The position numbers were made by a program, and so were the translations under genes. This document shows, piece by piece, positions 34,588-43,336 of a stretch of DNA of 64,000 nt. Every line of letters starts with the position of its first letter. Position 1 is the first letter of the stretch. The notes beneath the pieces are model-generated. The model did no database searches, was not told the origin of the DNA, and was given only the letters and a program-made list of their open reading frames with translations. Source of the stretch: Glycomyces fuscus (lineage in GTDB: Bacteria; Actinomycetota; Actinomycetes; Streptosporangiales; Streptosporangiaceae). Location of the stretch: contig NYMS01000038.1 in NCBI GenBank assembly GCA_002529455.1, forward strand, positions 169,129 through 233,128, written 5' to 3'.

Positions 34588-35847
34588 ATGACCACGACGT
34601 CCGGACCTTCCGCGCGCTCTGGCCCCGCCGACCCGCCCCCGGCCACCGATCCCCAGGACACGGGTGAGGCCGAGGCGCCGATCGGGGAGGGGGCCGCCGA
34701 ACTGTGCGACCAGGCCCGGGACCTCGCCGAGAGCGGCCACCTCAAACGCGCCGCCAAGCTCTACCAGCGGGCGGTGGCCGCCAACCCCCACCCGCGCGTG
34801 CAGGCCCGCGCCCTGCTCGGCCTGGCCGTGGTCGAGGACCAGCGGGGCGACCTGGCCGCCGCCCGCGAGGCCGCCCGCCGCGCGCTGGCCACCGGCGACT
34901 CCCGGTACGCGCCGCGCGCCGCCTACCACCTCGCGCTCTCCCTCGAACAGGACGGCGACCACGCCGAGGCCGAACGCGCCTGGCGCCGCCTGCTCGACCT
35001 GGGCGGGGCCGACTACACGGCCGTGGCGCACTACGGGCTGGCCCGCGCGGCCGAGGGGCGCGGCGACACCGATGGGGCCGAGGAGCACTGGGAGGCGGCG
35101 CTGACCCCGCCGTCCGACCCCGGCTCGCTCAGCCGCCTGCACGCCGCCACCCTCGTGGACGCCTCCCGCGACCTGGCCGAGCGCCTCTTGGGGCGCGGGC
35201 TGCCGGGCGCCGCCGCGGCCGCCGTCGAACGCGGCCTGTCGGTCGCGGACGATCCCGGCCTGCGCCTGCTGCGCGCCGCGGCCCACCTGGAGCACGCCAT
35301 CGCCGACGTCGGCGCGGTCGTGGAGCCGGACGCCGTCGCCGAGGAGACGGGTGCGGGAGCCGGGCCGGGGACCTTCGCCGCCGCCGTGGAGCTCCTCGCG
35401 GGGCTGCTCGCCCTGCGCGGGGACCCCGCCGCGGCCGAGCGCGTCTGGCGCCTGGGCCTGGGCGACCGGGACCCGGACACCGCGGGGGAGGTGCGCCGGC
35501 GGCTGCGCAGGTCCTTCGCCCGGCCCGAGGGGGACGGGGACGGCGGGACCGGGGAGCCGTGGTGGGAGCCCTACCTGGAGGAGGCCGCGGCGACCGCGAG
35601 CGCTCCCGCGTTGGCGGGGGAGCTGTTCGCCGTGGTCACCCGGATGCACGCCCTGCTGGCGCTGCCGGTGGCGGAGGGGGAGGCGCGTCCGGCCGAGCTG
35701 CGGGCGGCCATGGAGCAGGCGCTGCGCACGCCGAGCGAACTGGTGTGGGGGCCCGGCGTGCACGCCGACTTCAGGCGTCGGCTGAGCGAGGCGATGGGCG
35801 GCCGGGACGTGCTGCCCGAGGGGTGGCCCGACACGGCCCGGGAGTGA
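34588..35847 (+). CDS. Tetratricopeptide-repeat protein
   Basis: 419 residues, soluble and acidic. The first 40 residues are Pro/Ser/Thr-rich and disordered. Residues 40-320 are helix-turn-helix TPR-like repeats (ELCDQARDLAESGHLKRAAKLYQRAVAANPHPRVQARALLGLAVVEDQRGDLAAAREAARRALATG..., GLARAAEGRGDTDGAEEHWEAAL). The remainder is mixed and may be a separate helical domain. TPR proteins scaffold partners; none is evident here. The ATG at 34588 is preferred to the one at 34573 because GGAAGCGGAGAG sits between them as a ribosome-binding site. Terminators on both sides suggest a single-gene transcript. Confidence 0.8.
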   Translation: MTTTSGPSARSGPADPPPATDPQDTGEAEAPIGEGAAELCDQARDLAESGHLKRAAKLYQRAVAANPHPRVQARALLGLAVVEDQRGDLAAAREAARRALATGDSRYAPRAAYHLALSLEQDGDHAEAERAWRRLLDLGGADYTAVAHYGLARAAEGRGDTDGAEEHWEAALTPPSDPGSLSRLHAATLVDASRDLAERLLGRGLPGAAAAAVERGLSVADDPGLRLLRAAAHLEHAIADVGAVVEPDAVAEETGAGAGPGTFAAAVELLAGLLALRGDPAAAERVWRLGLGDRDPDTAGEVRRRLRRSFARPEGDGDGGTGEPWWEPYLEEAAATASAPALAGELFAVVTRMHALLALPVAEGEARPAELRAAMEQALRTPSELVWGPGVHADFRRRLSEAMGGRDVLPEGWPDTARE

Positions 35848-35973
35848 GGGCCGGGACCCGGACTCGCGCGGTCGGGGGCCGAGGAGGGCCGCCACAGGAT
35901 GTGGCGGTAGCGGCACCCCGAAGCCGGCGGTGCGGGCTCACTGAACGTGGGGGAGGGCGGGGCCGCCCGGTGC

Positions 35974-37194
35974 CTACCTGTCGGCTCCGGCTGGGGCGTG
36001 GCGGCCTTCGGGGTGGGAGCCGTGCCAGTCCAGGCACACCACGGTGGCGTCGTCGGGCAGGTGGTTGTCGCAGGCTTCGGTGACCGCGGCGGTCAGGGTC
36101 CGTACGACCTCCCGGGGGTGTTCGCCGGCGGTGTCCCGGATCAGCCGGGGCAGGTCGACGGTTTCCGCCTGGCGTTCCTGCATGCCGTCGGTGTGGAAGA
36201 CGAGGCGGTCGCCGGGGCGCAGGTCGAGTTTCTGTACGCGATAGGCGACGGGTGCGGGGATACCGAAGGGCAGGTCGATGTCCAGGCGCGGTTCCTCCAC
36301 CGTGCTGTCGCGCAGGAGCAGGGGCGGGGGGTGTCCGGCGTTGACGAGCTGGGCGCCGGTTCCGTCCAGGGCGATGCGCACCAGCTGGCCGGTGGCGAAG
36401 GTGTGGCCGCCGTGGTCGAGAAGGGCCTGGTGGGTCTGCTTGGCCTGCTCGGCCAGGTCGGCGCCGACGCGGCGGGCGCTGCGGGAGGCGTTGACCAGGA
36501 GAGTGGCCATGAGGGCGGCGTTGACGTCGTGGCCCATGGCGTCGGTGATGGACAGGTGCAGGGTGTTGTGGTCGAGGGCGTAGTCGTAGGTGTCCCCGGC
36601 GATGGAGTCGGCGGGCACCAGGGCCGTGGCGAGGGTGAACTGCGCGGCTTCGCAGGAGGGTGCGCTGGGTAGGAGGTGGCGTTGGATCTCGCTGGCCAGG
36701 CTGACCGGGGTGGTGCGCCGACCCCAGTGGTAGAGATCGGTGAAGCGGCGGTCGGTGACGATGATGTACGCCAGCGCGTGTGCGGCCTCGCGGATCTCGT
36801 CCAGGATCTTCTCGGTGACGTGCGGCAGGGTCAGCTCCAGGATGCCGATGACGTCGCCGCGGTTGGTCACCGGGGCGAGTATCCGCTGTCCGTTCCTGCC
36901 CTCGGGGGTCCGTACCAGTTCCTGGGTGCGCAGTACCCGGTCGTATACGCTGGCGGCCAGCGGAATCTGCTCGGGGTGGCGGTTCGTCCGCGCGGCGGTC
37001 TCCTCGTCGACCCGTACCATCTGCTGACCGACCATGTCGGCGAACAGGAACGACACCGTGTGCGCGTCGAACCGGTCGCGTAGGTTGCGCGCCACCACGT
37101 TGAGAGAGGCCATCGGCGCCGCGTCCTCCGCCGCGGCGAGTACCTCCGCCAGCCCGATCCGGTTACCTTCCACCGTCGCTCCCAGCACTTTCAC
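35974..37194 (-). CDS. GAF-PP2C (SpoIIE-type) Ser/Thr phosphatase
   Basis: 406 residues. Residues 20-165 form a GAF-type sensor (VVARNLRDRFDAHTVSFLFADMVGQQMVRV..., VYDRVLRTQELVRTPEGRNGQRILAPV). Residues 185-400 are a SpoIIE phosphatase: metal-binding aspartates in IAGDTYDYAL, ITDAMGHDVNAALMATL, FHTDGMQERQ and DDATVVCLDW. These regulators dephosphorylate anti-anti-sigma factors in partner-switching circuits; no sigma, RsbV or RsbW gene is nearby, so its partner is elsewhere. The GTG start at 37194 gives a complete domain. It is convergent with the TPR gene, 126 bp apart. Confidence 0.9.
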   Translation of the reverse strand: MKVLGATVEGNRIGLAEVLAAAEDAAPMASLNVVARNLRDRFDAHTVSFLFADMVGQQMVRVDEETAARTNRHPEQIPLAASVYDRVLRTQELVRTPEGRNGQRILAPVTNRGDVIGILELTLPHVTEKILDEIREAAHALAYIIVTDRRFTDLYHWGRRTTPVSLASEIQRHLLPSAPSCEAAQFTLATALVPADSIAGDTYDYALDHNTLHLSITDAMGHDVNAALMATLLVNASRSARRVGADLAEQAKQTHQALLDHGGHTFATGQLVRIALDGTGAQLVNAGHPPPLLLRDSTVEEPRLDIDLPFGIPAPVAYRVQKLDLRPGDRLVFHTDGMQERQAETVDLPRLIRDTAGEHPREVVRTLTAAVTEACDNHLPDDATVVCLDWHGSHPEGRHAPAGADR

Positions 37195-37777
37195 GCACAC
37201 GCTCCAACCTGACCGTGGGCACCGATTTCCTCTCCGCCCGCACCGGCTACACCTTGAGCGGCAGACGGTCACGCTCGTCCGCTCGCTTCGACGACCGGTG
37301 GTGAGAGTTCCGTGAGAGGGGCCGAGCGTGCTCCGTTCGCGCGGGTCGCCGCTCGCATGGGTCCTCTCGAGACCCGCATGTCGTGCAAGGGGGTTCTGAG
37401 AGACCGCCGTCATGGGCTCGAGGTGTGCCTGGTGTGCCTGCCCGGGTTCGGTGCCAGCGTATCGGGAACGGGGCGGAAGCACTGTTCCGGGTCGCCCGTC
37501 GACAGCTCGGCGGGGAAGCGCGGGCGTAGCGGTCGGTCTGCTCTCGGGAGAGGTGTTCGCGCGGCATGGCCGCGAACCGGGCACGACGGTGCCGTCACCG
37601 AACCGTCGCCCAGGTCACGGCACCGCCGCTGAATCCTGCGGTGACACTCCCCGATCCCCGGCCTTCGGGGGTCTTCGGGAGCCGTCGGGGGGGGGGGGCA
37701 CGTCACCGCCCGGGGCCGCGTGCCTGCCGGGCGGGGTACGTCGGCCTCGCGGCCGCGGTGTGCGGGGCGGCCGGGCG
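37195..37777. other. Intergenic region with a 12-G homopolymer
   Basis: About 580 bp without a supported gene. A run of twelve G residues (37687-37698) stands out; it could vary in length in the population or be a sequencing artefact. No coding frame depends on it. The promoter of the phosphatase should lie at the left end. Confidence 0.5.
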
Positions 37778-37966
37778 TCAGGCGGCGACGCGGGGCCGGT
37801 GCGGGGCGACAACCGCCCCGTCGGGGAGCAGCTCACCGGTGTCGTCGAAAAGGACGACACCGTTGCAGAGCAGGCTCCAGCCCTGCTCCGGGTGGCTGGA
37901 GACGACTCGGGCCGCCTCGCGGTCGGTGTCCGCGAAGGACGGGCAGGGAGGTTCGTGGCTGCACAT
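37778..37966 (-). CDS. DUF5999-family small protein
   Basis: 62 residues matching my recollection of the actinobacterial DUF5999 pattern: MCSHEPPCPSFADTDREAARV, then the near-invariant core HPEQGWSLLCNGVVLFDDTGELLPDG and a C-terminal PHRP. There are three cysteines (C2, C8, C34), of which the first two with the His form a possible metal site. The function is unknown. It stands alone, ahead of the exporter gene on the same strand but separated by ~185 bp on the other side. Confidence 0.88.
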   Translation of the reverse strand: MCSHEPPCPSFADTDREAARVVSSHPEQGWSLLCNGVVLFDDTGELLPDGAVVAPHRPRVAA

Positions 37967-38151
37967 GGGACAGGCCTTTCGGTCCAGAGGTGCTCATCTT
38001 CGAGCTGACGCCAAGAGTAGTGGCTCACATCACATGCTTGTTGCGGTTTAGCTCGGATGCGGTGGCCCTGTTGTTGTCGTCCGCTCTCAGCGGGTGAGAT
38101 ACCCCCAGGCCAGCAATGGTTCTGTCCTGTCCGGCTCCGGACAGAAGGAAC

Positions 38152-39582
38152 TCAGTACCCGCCGCGTGTCCGGCGTGCCGCCGGGCGGCTGCGCATGCCC
38201 GCGCCCGCCAGTCCGCCGTGCTGGAAGGCCCTGACCAGTTCGCCGCCGAGGTTGACCCCCGCGCCCAGCGCCAGGCCCACCGTGACCGCCTCAGCGAGGC
38301 TGAGCAGGCCGGCGGAGGGGTCGCCCTGCGTGATCTCGATCAGGCCCCGGTACAGGATGCTGCCCGGTAGCAGCGGGGCGATCGACGGAACCAGGTACGG
38401 CAGCACCGGTCTGCGCGTGCGCCGCGCCAGCCAGTGGCCCACCACGCCCACCGCGACCGCGCCCGCGACCGTGCCCACCACCGCGGGCACGTACAGCAGG
38501 TCGCGCAGGCTCGCGTAGATCAGCCAGATCATCACGCCGAGCACGCCGATCATCGGCAGCATCCGGGGCGGTACGGCGAGCGAGATCGCGAAGGCCACCG
38601 CGATCCCCGCCGCGCCGACCAGCACGGGGAGCTCGATCGAGGTGCCCGCGGAGGGGAGTTTCTCCAGGTCGATGTTCACGCCCAGGCGCTGCGCGGTGTA
38701 GGCGACCGCGCCCACGCCCGACACGATCGCGCCCAGGATGAAGAAGGTCTCCAGCAGGCGTGCCGCCGCCGACACGTAGGTGCCGCTGATGCCGTCCTGG
38801 AGGCTGGAGACCAGCGGGCGGCCGGGCAGCAGGGCCATGATGTTGCCGGTGATGATCGCCCCGGCCTGGAGGCCGAGGTCCATCGTGGTGCTCACCCACA
38901 GCAGGGCCACGCCGATGGTGGCGGCCACCACCGCGGCCCCCACCATCTGGTAGAACTCCGCGACCCCCCGCTTGGCCAGGAACACCGACGTGCGGTCGCC
39001 CATGACGGTGGCCAGGAAGGCGGCGGTCGCCACGATGAAGCCGCCGCCCACCATGAGGCTCGCGCTGGAGGCGATGAGGCCGAACCCGACCGCGATGAGC
39101 CAGTTGGGGTAGGGCATCCGGGCGCGCCGGATCTGCGTCAGGCGGGCGGTGGCGTCCTCCAGCTCCAGCAGGCCGAGGGCGCACTGCTGCACCAGGGTGT
39201 GCAGTTCGTTGACGCGGAAGTAGTCCAGGGTGCGGCGGCGCACCACCCGTTCGCCGGTGATCGGGGGGTGCTCGCCCCCCGGGTGGGTGGACAGGGTGAT
39301 GGTGGTGAAGGTGACCGAGACCTCCGAGCGGGGCAGGTCGAAGGCGACCGAGAGGCTGAGCATCGCCTCGCTGACGGCCTCCGTGCCCTCTCCGCTGGCG
39401 AGCATCAGCTCGCCCACCCGCAGCACCAGGTCGATGGCGCGGGCGTCGGGGAGGTTGGCGGCCTCGTCCTCGTCGAAACCGTCCGGGGTCAGCTCCCGCT
39501 CGTGCGCCGCACGCCAGTCCCGCATCCTGCTGAGCAGGCGGTCCTCGCTCGGGGGAACGGGCCGCTCCCGCTTGCTTGGCAT
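38152..39582 (-). CDS. Threonine/serine exporter family (ThrE-like) membrane protein
   Basis: 476 residues. The N-terminal soluble part (DLVLRVGELMLASGEGTEAVSEAMLSLSVAFDL..., VTFTTITLS) is the DUF1212 half, then five hydrophobic segments, and after LPSAGTSIELPVLVGAAG a second block of five (DUF3815-like), ending AVTVGLALGAGVNLGGELV. This two-part fusion is the typical actinobacterial ThrE topology of ~10 membrane helices. It exports L-threonine/serine or similar small amino acids; the substrate is by family only. A GGAGACGGAGACAGGG stretch precedes the ATG at 39582. Confidence 0.9.
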   Translation of the reverse strand: MPSKRERPVPPSEDRLLSRMRDWRAAHERELTPDGFDEDEAANLPDARAIDLVLRVGELMLASGEGTEAVSEAMLSLSVAFDLPRSEVSVTFTTITLSTHPGGEHPPITGERVVRRRTLDYFRVNELHTLVQQCALGLLELEDATARLTQIRRARMPYPNWLIAVGFGLIASSASLMVGGGFIVATAAFLATVMGDRTSVFLAKRGVAEFYQMVGAAVVAATIGVALLWVSTTMDLGLQAGAIITGNIMALLPGRPLVSSLQDGISGTYVSAAARLLETFFILGAIVSGVGAVAYTAQRLGVNIDLEKLPSAGTSIELPVLVGAAGIAVAFAISLAVPPRMLPMIGVLGVMIWLIYASLRDLLYVPAVVGTVAGAVAVGVVGHWLARRTRRPVLPYLVPSIAPLLPGSILYRGLIEITQGDPSAGLLSLAEAVTVGLALGAGVNLGGELVRAFQHGGLAGAGMRSRPAARRTRGGY

Positions 39583-39838
39583 CCCTGTCTCCGTCTCCTC
39601 CCCGCCTGTACCCGTGGTGGCCGGCGCGCTGTTGACAACCCATGAGGGGACGCGCGCCCGGAGGGTCGGGTTCGCCCGGAACGGGGGTCGTCGCCGGTGA
39701 GTTCGATCACCGGATCATCCTGTCAAGGCCCGGGGCCCGCCGACAGCGACGCGCCGGGGTCCTCGGTGCCGTGCGCGGTGCCTGCGCGCGGTGTCCGTGT
39801 ACCCGGGGCCTCCGTGTGCTGTGCGGGGCCCGGGGGTG

Positions 39839-40543
39839 TCAGCCGGAGCCGGGCCCGGCGCCCCCGTCCCCCTCTCCGGGCCGGACCAGCCCGTGCTCGT
39901 AGGCGTAGACCACCGCCTGGACCCGGTCGCGCAGTCCCAGTTTGGTGAGGATGTTGCCGACGTGGGACTTGACGGTGGTCTCGCCCAGCACCAGGTGGGC
40001 GGCGATCTCGGCGTTGGACCACCCGCGCGCGAGCAGCCGTAGGACCTCGTGCTCGCGGGCGGTCAGGGTGTCACCGGCGGGTTCGGTGCCGTGGGAGGCG
40101 GAGGGCAGGAGCGGCGCGAACCGGTCGAGCAGGCGGTTGAGCACGGTGGGGGAGACGGCCGCCGCCCCGTCCGCGACCACCTCGACGGCCGACACCAGTT
40201 CGGCGGGCGGCGCGTCCTTGAGCAGGAACCCGGAGGCGCCCGCGCGCAGCACCTCGACCGCGTACTCGTCCAGGTCGAAGGTGGTCAGCGCGAGAACCCG
40301 CACCCGGTGGCCCAGGGGCCGCGCCCACGACACGATCTGCCGGGTGGCCTCGATCCCGTCCATGCCGGGCATGCGCACGTCCATGAGGACCACGTCGGGC
40401 AGCAGGCTGCGGGCCGAGCGGACCGCCTCGCGGCCGTCGGAGGCCTCGCCCACCACGGACAGGTGCGGGGCGGACTCCAGGATCATGCGGAAACCGGCGC
40501 GGACGAGGGGTTGGTCGTCGACCAGCAGTACTGAGACGGGCAC
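39839..40543 (-). CDS. NarL/LuxR-family response regulator
   Basis: 234 residues with a GTG start. The receiver domain has VDDQ near residue 8-11, the phospho-acceptor D55 in VVLMDVRMPGMDG, and LKD (K about 107). The LuxR-type HTH is LTAREHEVLRLLARGWSNAEIAAHLVLGETTVKSHVGNILTKLGLRDRVQAVVYAYEHGL. Such regulators normally pair with a sensor kinase in the same operon. None is adjacent: the neighbours are a RecB-like nuclease and the exporter, so it is an orphan in this window. Confidence 0.92.
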   Translation of the reverse strand: MPVSVLLVDDQPLVRAGFRMILESAPHLSVVGEASDGREAVRSARSLLPDVVLMDVRMPGMDGIEATRQIVSWARPLGHRVRVLALTTFDLDEYAVEVLRAGASGFLLKDAPPAELVSAVEVVADGAAAVSPTVLNRLLDRFAPLLPSASHGTEPAGDTLTAREHEVLRLLARGWSNAEIAAHLVLGETTVKSHVGNILTKLGLRDRVQAVVYAYEHGLVRPGEGDGGAGPGSG

Positions 40544-40638
40544 AGGGGAATTGTCGCGTATCCCGGGTGGTGGCCGGTTCGGAGTCCGGGGTGGTCGGCG
40601 CGGGTGGGACGGGAGTCACCCCCGGTGTCCGGCCGGGG

Positions 40639-41460
40639 TCACCCGTGCCGGGGGTCCGCCGGTGCGGGCAGGGGAGGCGGGGTGCCGCCGAACTCCGGGC
40701 ACAGCGCCTGGTGCTCGCACCAGCCGCAGAGCTTGCTCTTCCTGGGCTCCCACACCCCGGTGCGTCCGGCCTCCTCGATCCGCGCCCAGATGTCGGCGAT
40801 CTCGGACTCCGCGGCCCGCAGTTCGTCCTCGGTGGGGTCGTACCAGCGCACCGCGCCGTCGCCGCCCAGGTAGACGAGCTGGAGGCGGGTGGGGACGACG
40901 CCGAGGTCGCGCCAGATCATCACCGCGTAGAAGAAGATCTGGAACCGGGCCTTGTCCTCGAAGCGGGGGGCGGGCGACTTGCCGGTCTTGTAGTCCACGA
41001 TCCGGATCTGGCCGGAGGGGGCGACGTCGATGCGGTCCACGTAGCCGCGCAGCCGCAGGCCGGTGGGCAGGGACACGTCCAGGCGCATCTCCCGGTCGCG
41101 GGGCTCCAGGGTGGTGGGGTTCTCCAGGTCGAAGTAGCGGCGGACCAGGTCGCGGGCGGACTCCAGCCAGGTGTCGCGCTCGGCGTCGTCGGCGAACAGC
41201 TCGTCCAGCTCGGGCTTCTTCTCGCGCAGCTTCTTCCACTGGGGGTCGACGAGGCCGACGGCGTTGCGCGGGTTGCGCGACTCGGCGGGCAGCTCGTACA
41301 GGCGCTCCAGGCAGGCGTGGACGAGGGTGCCGCGCAGGGCCGCCGCGCTGGGCGCCTCGGGGAGGCGGTCGACGGCGCGGAAGCGGAACAGCAGCGGGCA
41401 CTGGAGGAAGTCGGAGGCCCGGGAGGGGGAGAGGGCGGACGGAAGGAGCGCGGTGGTCAT
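40639..41460 (-). CDS. RecB-like PD-(D/E)XK nuclease with Fe-S cluster
   Basis: 273 residues. Core motifs: GTLVHACLERLYELP (about 44-58), GYVDRIDV (D142), VDYKTGKSP (D156, K158), giving the D...D-x-K nuclease site. Four cysteines, C21, C245, C248 and C254 (CGWCEHQALC), fit the 4Fe-4S arrangement of AddB/Cas4-type nucleases. These act on DNA ends or single strands, and in actinobacteria a standalone RecB-family nuclease is common near trmI and the ARC ATPase, as here. It is divergent from the site-2 protease gene. No cas genes are present, so a CRISPR role is not indicated. Confidence 0.9.
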   Translation of the reverse strand: MTTALLPSALSPSRASDFLQCPLLFRFRAVDRLPEAPSAAALRGTLVHACLERLYELPAESRNPRNAVGLVDPQWKKLREKKPELDELFADDAERDTWLESARDLVRRYFDLENPTTLEPRDREMRLDVSLPTGLRLRGYVDRIDVAPSGQIRIVDYKTGKSPAPRFEDKARFQIFFYAVMIWRDLGVVPTRLQLVYLGGDGAVRWYDPTEDELRAAESEIADIWARIEEAGRTGVWEPRKSKLCGWCEHQALCPEFGGTPPPLPAPADPRHG

Positions 41461-41596
41461 GGAACGAGCCTATGAGAAGGTCGCGACAGGGCGGGAGGGA
41501 GGAGGAGGGGGCTGTGGAGAACCGGATGGCGGGGGATGCGGGGAGTCGGCCCGCGGGTGCCGTACGGCCACGGTGCACGAGCCGTAGGCTGGGGGT

Positions 41597-42751
41597 GTGA
41601 CGACCGGTAGTGACCCCTCCGCGCCCGAGCCCCGCGACCGTTCCGCCAGGCCCGGGTTACTGATCGGCCGCCCCTTCGGCATCCCCGTCTACGTGACCTC
41701 CTCGTGGCTGGTCGTCGCGGCGCTGATCACCCTGGTCTACGGCGGCGTCGTCCAGGGCCGTCTGGCGCTGGGCCCCGGCGCCTACCTGCTGGCCTTCGTC
41801 TTCGCCGTGCTGCTCTACGCCTCCGTGCTGGTGCACGAGCTCGCCCACGCGGTGGTCGCGCGCATGTACGGCCTGCCGGTCCGGCGCATCGTGCTGTACG
41901 TGCTGGGCGGGGTCTCCGAGATCGAGCGCGAGGCGCCCACGCCGGGCCGCGAGTTCTGGATCGCGTTCGCCGGGCCGCTGTTCTCCCTGTTGCTGGCGGC
42001 GGGCGGGTTCGGCCTGTACCTGTTCACCGAGCCGCGCACCGTGGCGGGCGAGCTGCTGTTCCAGCTGTGGGTCGCCAACCTGCTGGTGGGCGCGTTCAAC
42101 CTGCTGCCGGGTCTTCCCCTGGACGGCGGGCGGCTGCTGCGCGCCGGGGTGTGGAAGGCGACGGGCAGGCCCTTCGCGGGGAGCGTGGCCGGGGCCTGGG
42201 GCGGCCGGGTGCTGGCCCTGTTGGTCGTGGCGCTGCCGTTCCTGATCACGTGGTGGGCGGGCGGACGGCTCAGCCCGTGGAGCGTGGTGTGGGGGTTCGT
42301 CCTGGGCGGCTTCATGTGGATGGGCGCCTCCGACGCGCTGCGCGCCGCCCGGGTGCGTGAGCGCGTTCCGCGTCTGCGGGCCCGCGACCTGGCCCGGTCC
42401 TCGGTGACGGTGACGGCCGACACCTCGCTCGCCGAGGCCGAGCGCCGGGCCGGGGAGGCGGACGCGGTGGAGGTCGTGGTGACCGACGCGGGGGGCCTTC
42501 CCACGGCGGTGGTGCACCCGGCGGCGGCCGGGGCGATCGAACGGGAGCGCCGGGCGTGGGTGCCGGTGTCGAGTGTGGCCCGGGCGGTGACGGAGCATTC
42601 GCTGGTGCCGGTGGGCCTGGAGGGTGAGGAGTTGCTGCGGGCGCTGACCGGTCATCCGCTGCCGGAGTACGTGGTGGTGGACGAGGACGGTGAGGTGCGC
42701 GGGGTGCTCAGGGCCGCGGACGTCAACGCGGTGGTCTCGGGCGGGCGCTGA
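41597..42751 (+). CDS. Site-2 protease family (M50) membrane metalloprotease
   Basis: 384 residues with a GTG start. The zinc site is HELAH at 80-84 in a membrane helix (ASVLVHELAHAVVARMYG), with the third ligand in NLLPGLPLDGGRLL (D176). About six hydrophobic segments precede a soluble C-terminal region (from ~250) with one or two CBS-like motifs (RARDLARSSVTVTADTSLAEAERRAGEADAVEVVV, PLPEYVVVDEDGEVRGVLRAADV). These proteases cleave membrane-bound regulators. It lies upstream of a run of accessory genes that precede trmI, arc and dop. Its substrate is unknown. Confidence 0.9.
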   Translation: MTTGSDPSAPEPRDRSARPGLLIGRPFGIPVYVTSSWLVVAALITLVYGGVVQGRLALGPGAYLLAFVFAVLLYASVLVHELAHAVVARMYGLPVRRIVLYVLGGVSEIEREAPTPGREFWIAFAGPLFSLLLAAGGFGLYLFTEPRTVAGELLFQLWVANLLVGAFNLLPGLPLDGGRLLRAGVWKATGRPFAGSVAGAWGGRVLALLVVALPFLITWWAGGRLSPWSVVWGFVLGGFMWMGASDALRAARVRERVPRLRARDLARSSVTVTADTSLAEAERRAGEADAVEVVVTDAGGLPTAVVHPAAAGAIERERRAWVPVSSVARAVTEHSLVPVGLEGEELLRALTGHPLPEYVVVDEDGEVRGVLRAADVNAVVSGGR

Positions 42752-42830
42752 ACCGGCGGCACCGGACCGGGTCCGCGGTTCGGGGCCCCGCCGCGGGGTC
42801 CGCGGTTCGGGCGGCGGACGCCGAACCGGG

Positions 42831-43304
42831 TCAGCGGCGGGCTCCCTCGGGCCACAGCACCGAGACCGGGCGAAAGAGCGAGCGTGCGTAGGCCACCACG
42901 TCGGCGGTGCCGCCGGGGCCGCGCGCGGGCCGGCCGTCCCAGACGGCCACCAACTGGTCGCAGCGCCGTACGAGCAGTCTCCCGGCCTCCATGTGCGCCG
43001 CGGACGTGGACTCGGTGTGGGGCAGCTCGTGCACGAGGACGGCCTGTGCCAGGAGGCGGTCGTAGAGGGGGCGGTGCTCCTCGGGCAGCGCCTCGCGGTA
43101 GCCGGAGGCGGGGATGACGGCCTCCAGCGGCGCCCCGGCCGCGACGACGGCCTCGGCGAAGACCGCGTCGGCGCCGTCGGCCAGGCAGGACAGGCCCACC
43201 ATCTCGCAGCCGTACGGTTTCAGGTGGGCGCAGACCAGCGCGGCGACGGCACGTCTCACGTCGGGGGCCAGGCCGCGGTGGCCGGTGACTCCGATGTGGA
43301 TCAC
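42831..43304 (-). CDS. SLOG-type nucleotide-sensing protein, XRE partner
   Basis: 157 residues, starting at a GTG with AGGGAGG six bases ahead. The N-terminal IHIGVTGHRGLAPDV is a glycine-rich nucleotide-binding motif of the SLOG/DprA-like fold, followed by SCLADGADAVFAEAVVAAGAPLEAVIP and a conserved EAGRLLVRRCDQLVAVWDG. SLOG domains bind nucleotides or NAD-type ligands in signalling and stress systems. It lies 32 bp downstream of the XRE regulator on the same strand, so they probably form an operon. The ligand is unknown. Confidence 0.8.
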   Translation of the reverse strand: MIHIGVTGHRGLAPDVRRAVAALVCAHLKPYGCEMVGLSCLADGADAVFAEAVVAAGAPLEAVIPASGYREALPEEHRPLYDRLLAQAVLVHELPHTESTSAAHMEAGRLLVRRCDQLVAVWDGRPARGPGGTADVVAYARSLFRPVSVLWPEGARR

Positions 43305-43336
43305 GAAACCTCCCTGAGGATCGCTTCACGGCTTTT

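Noticed and set aside
37412..38008. Possible plus-strand protein of 198 residues
   Set aside because: It crosses the poly-G run and opposes the DUF5999 gene; composition is Arg/Gly-rich with no family features.
40639..41460. Cas4 of a CRISPR system
   Set aside because: The four-Cys nuclease pattern is shared by standalone RecB-like proteins; no cas genes or repeat array are present in the window.
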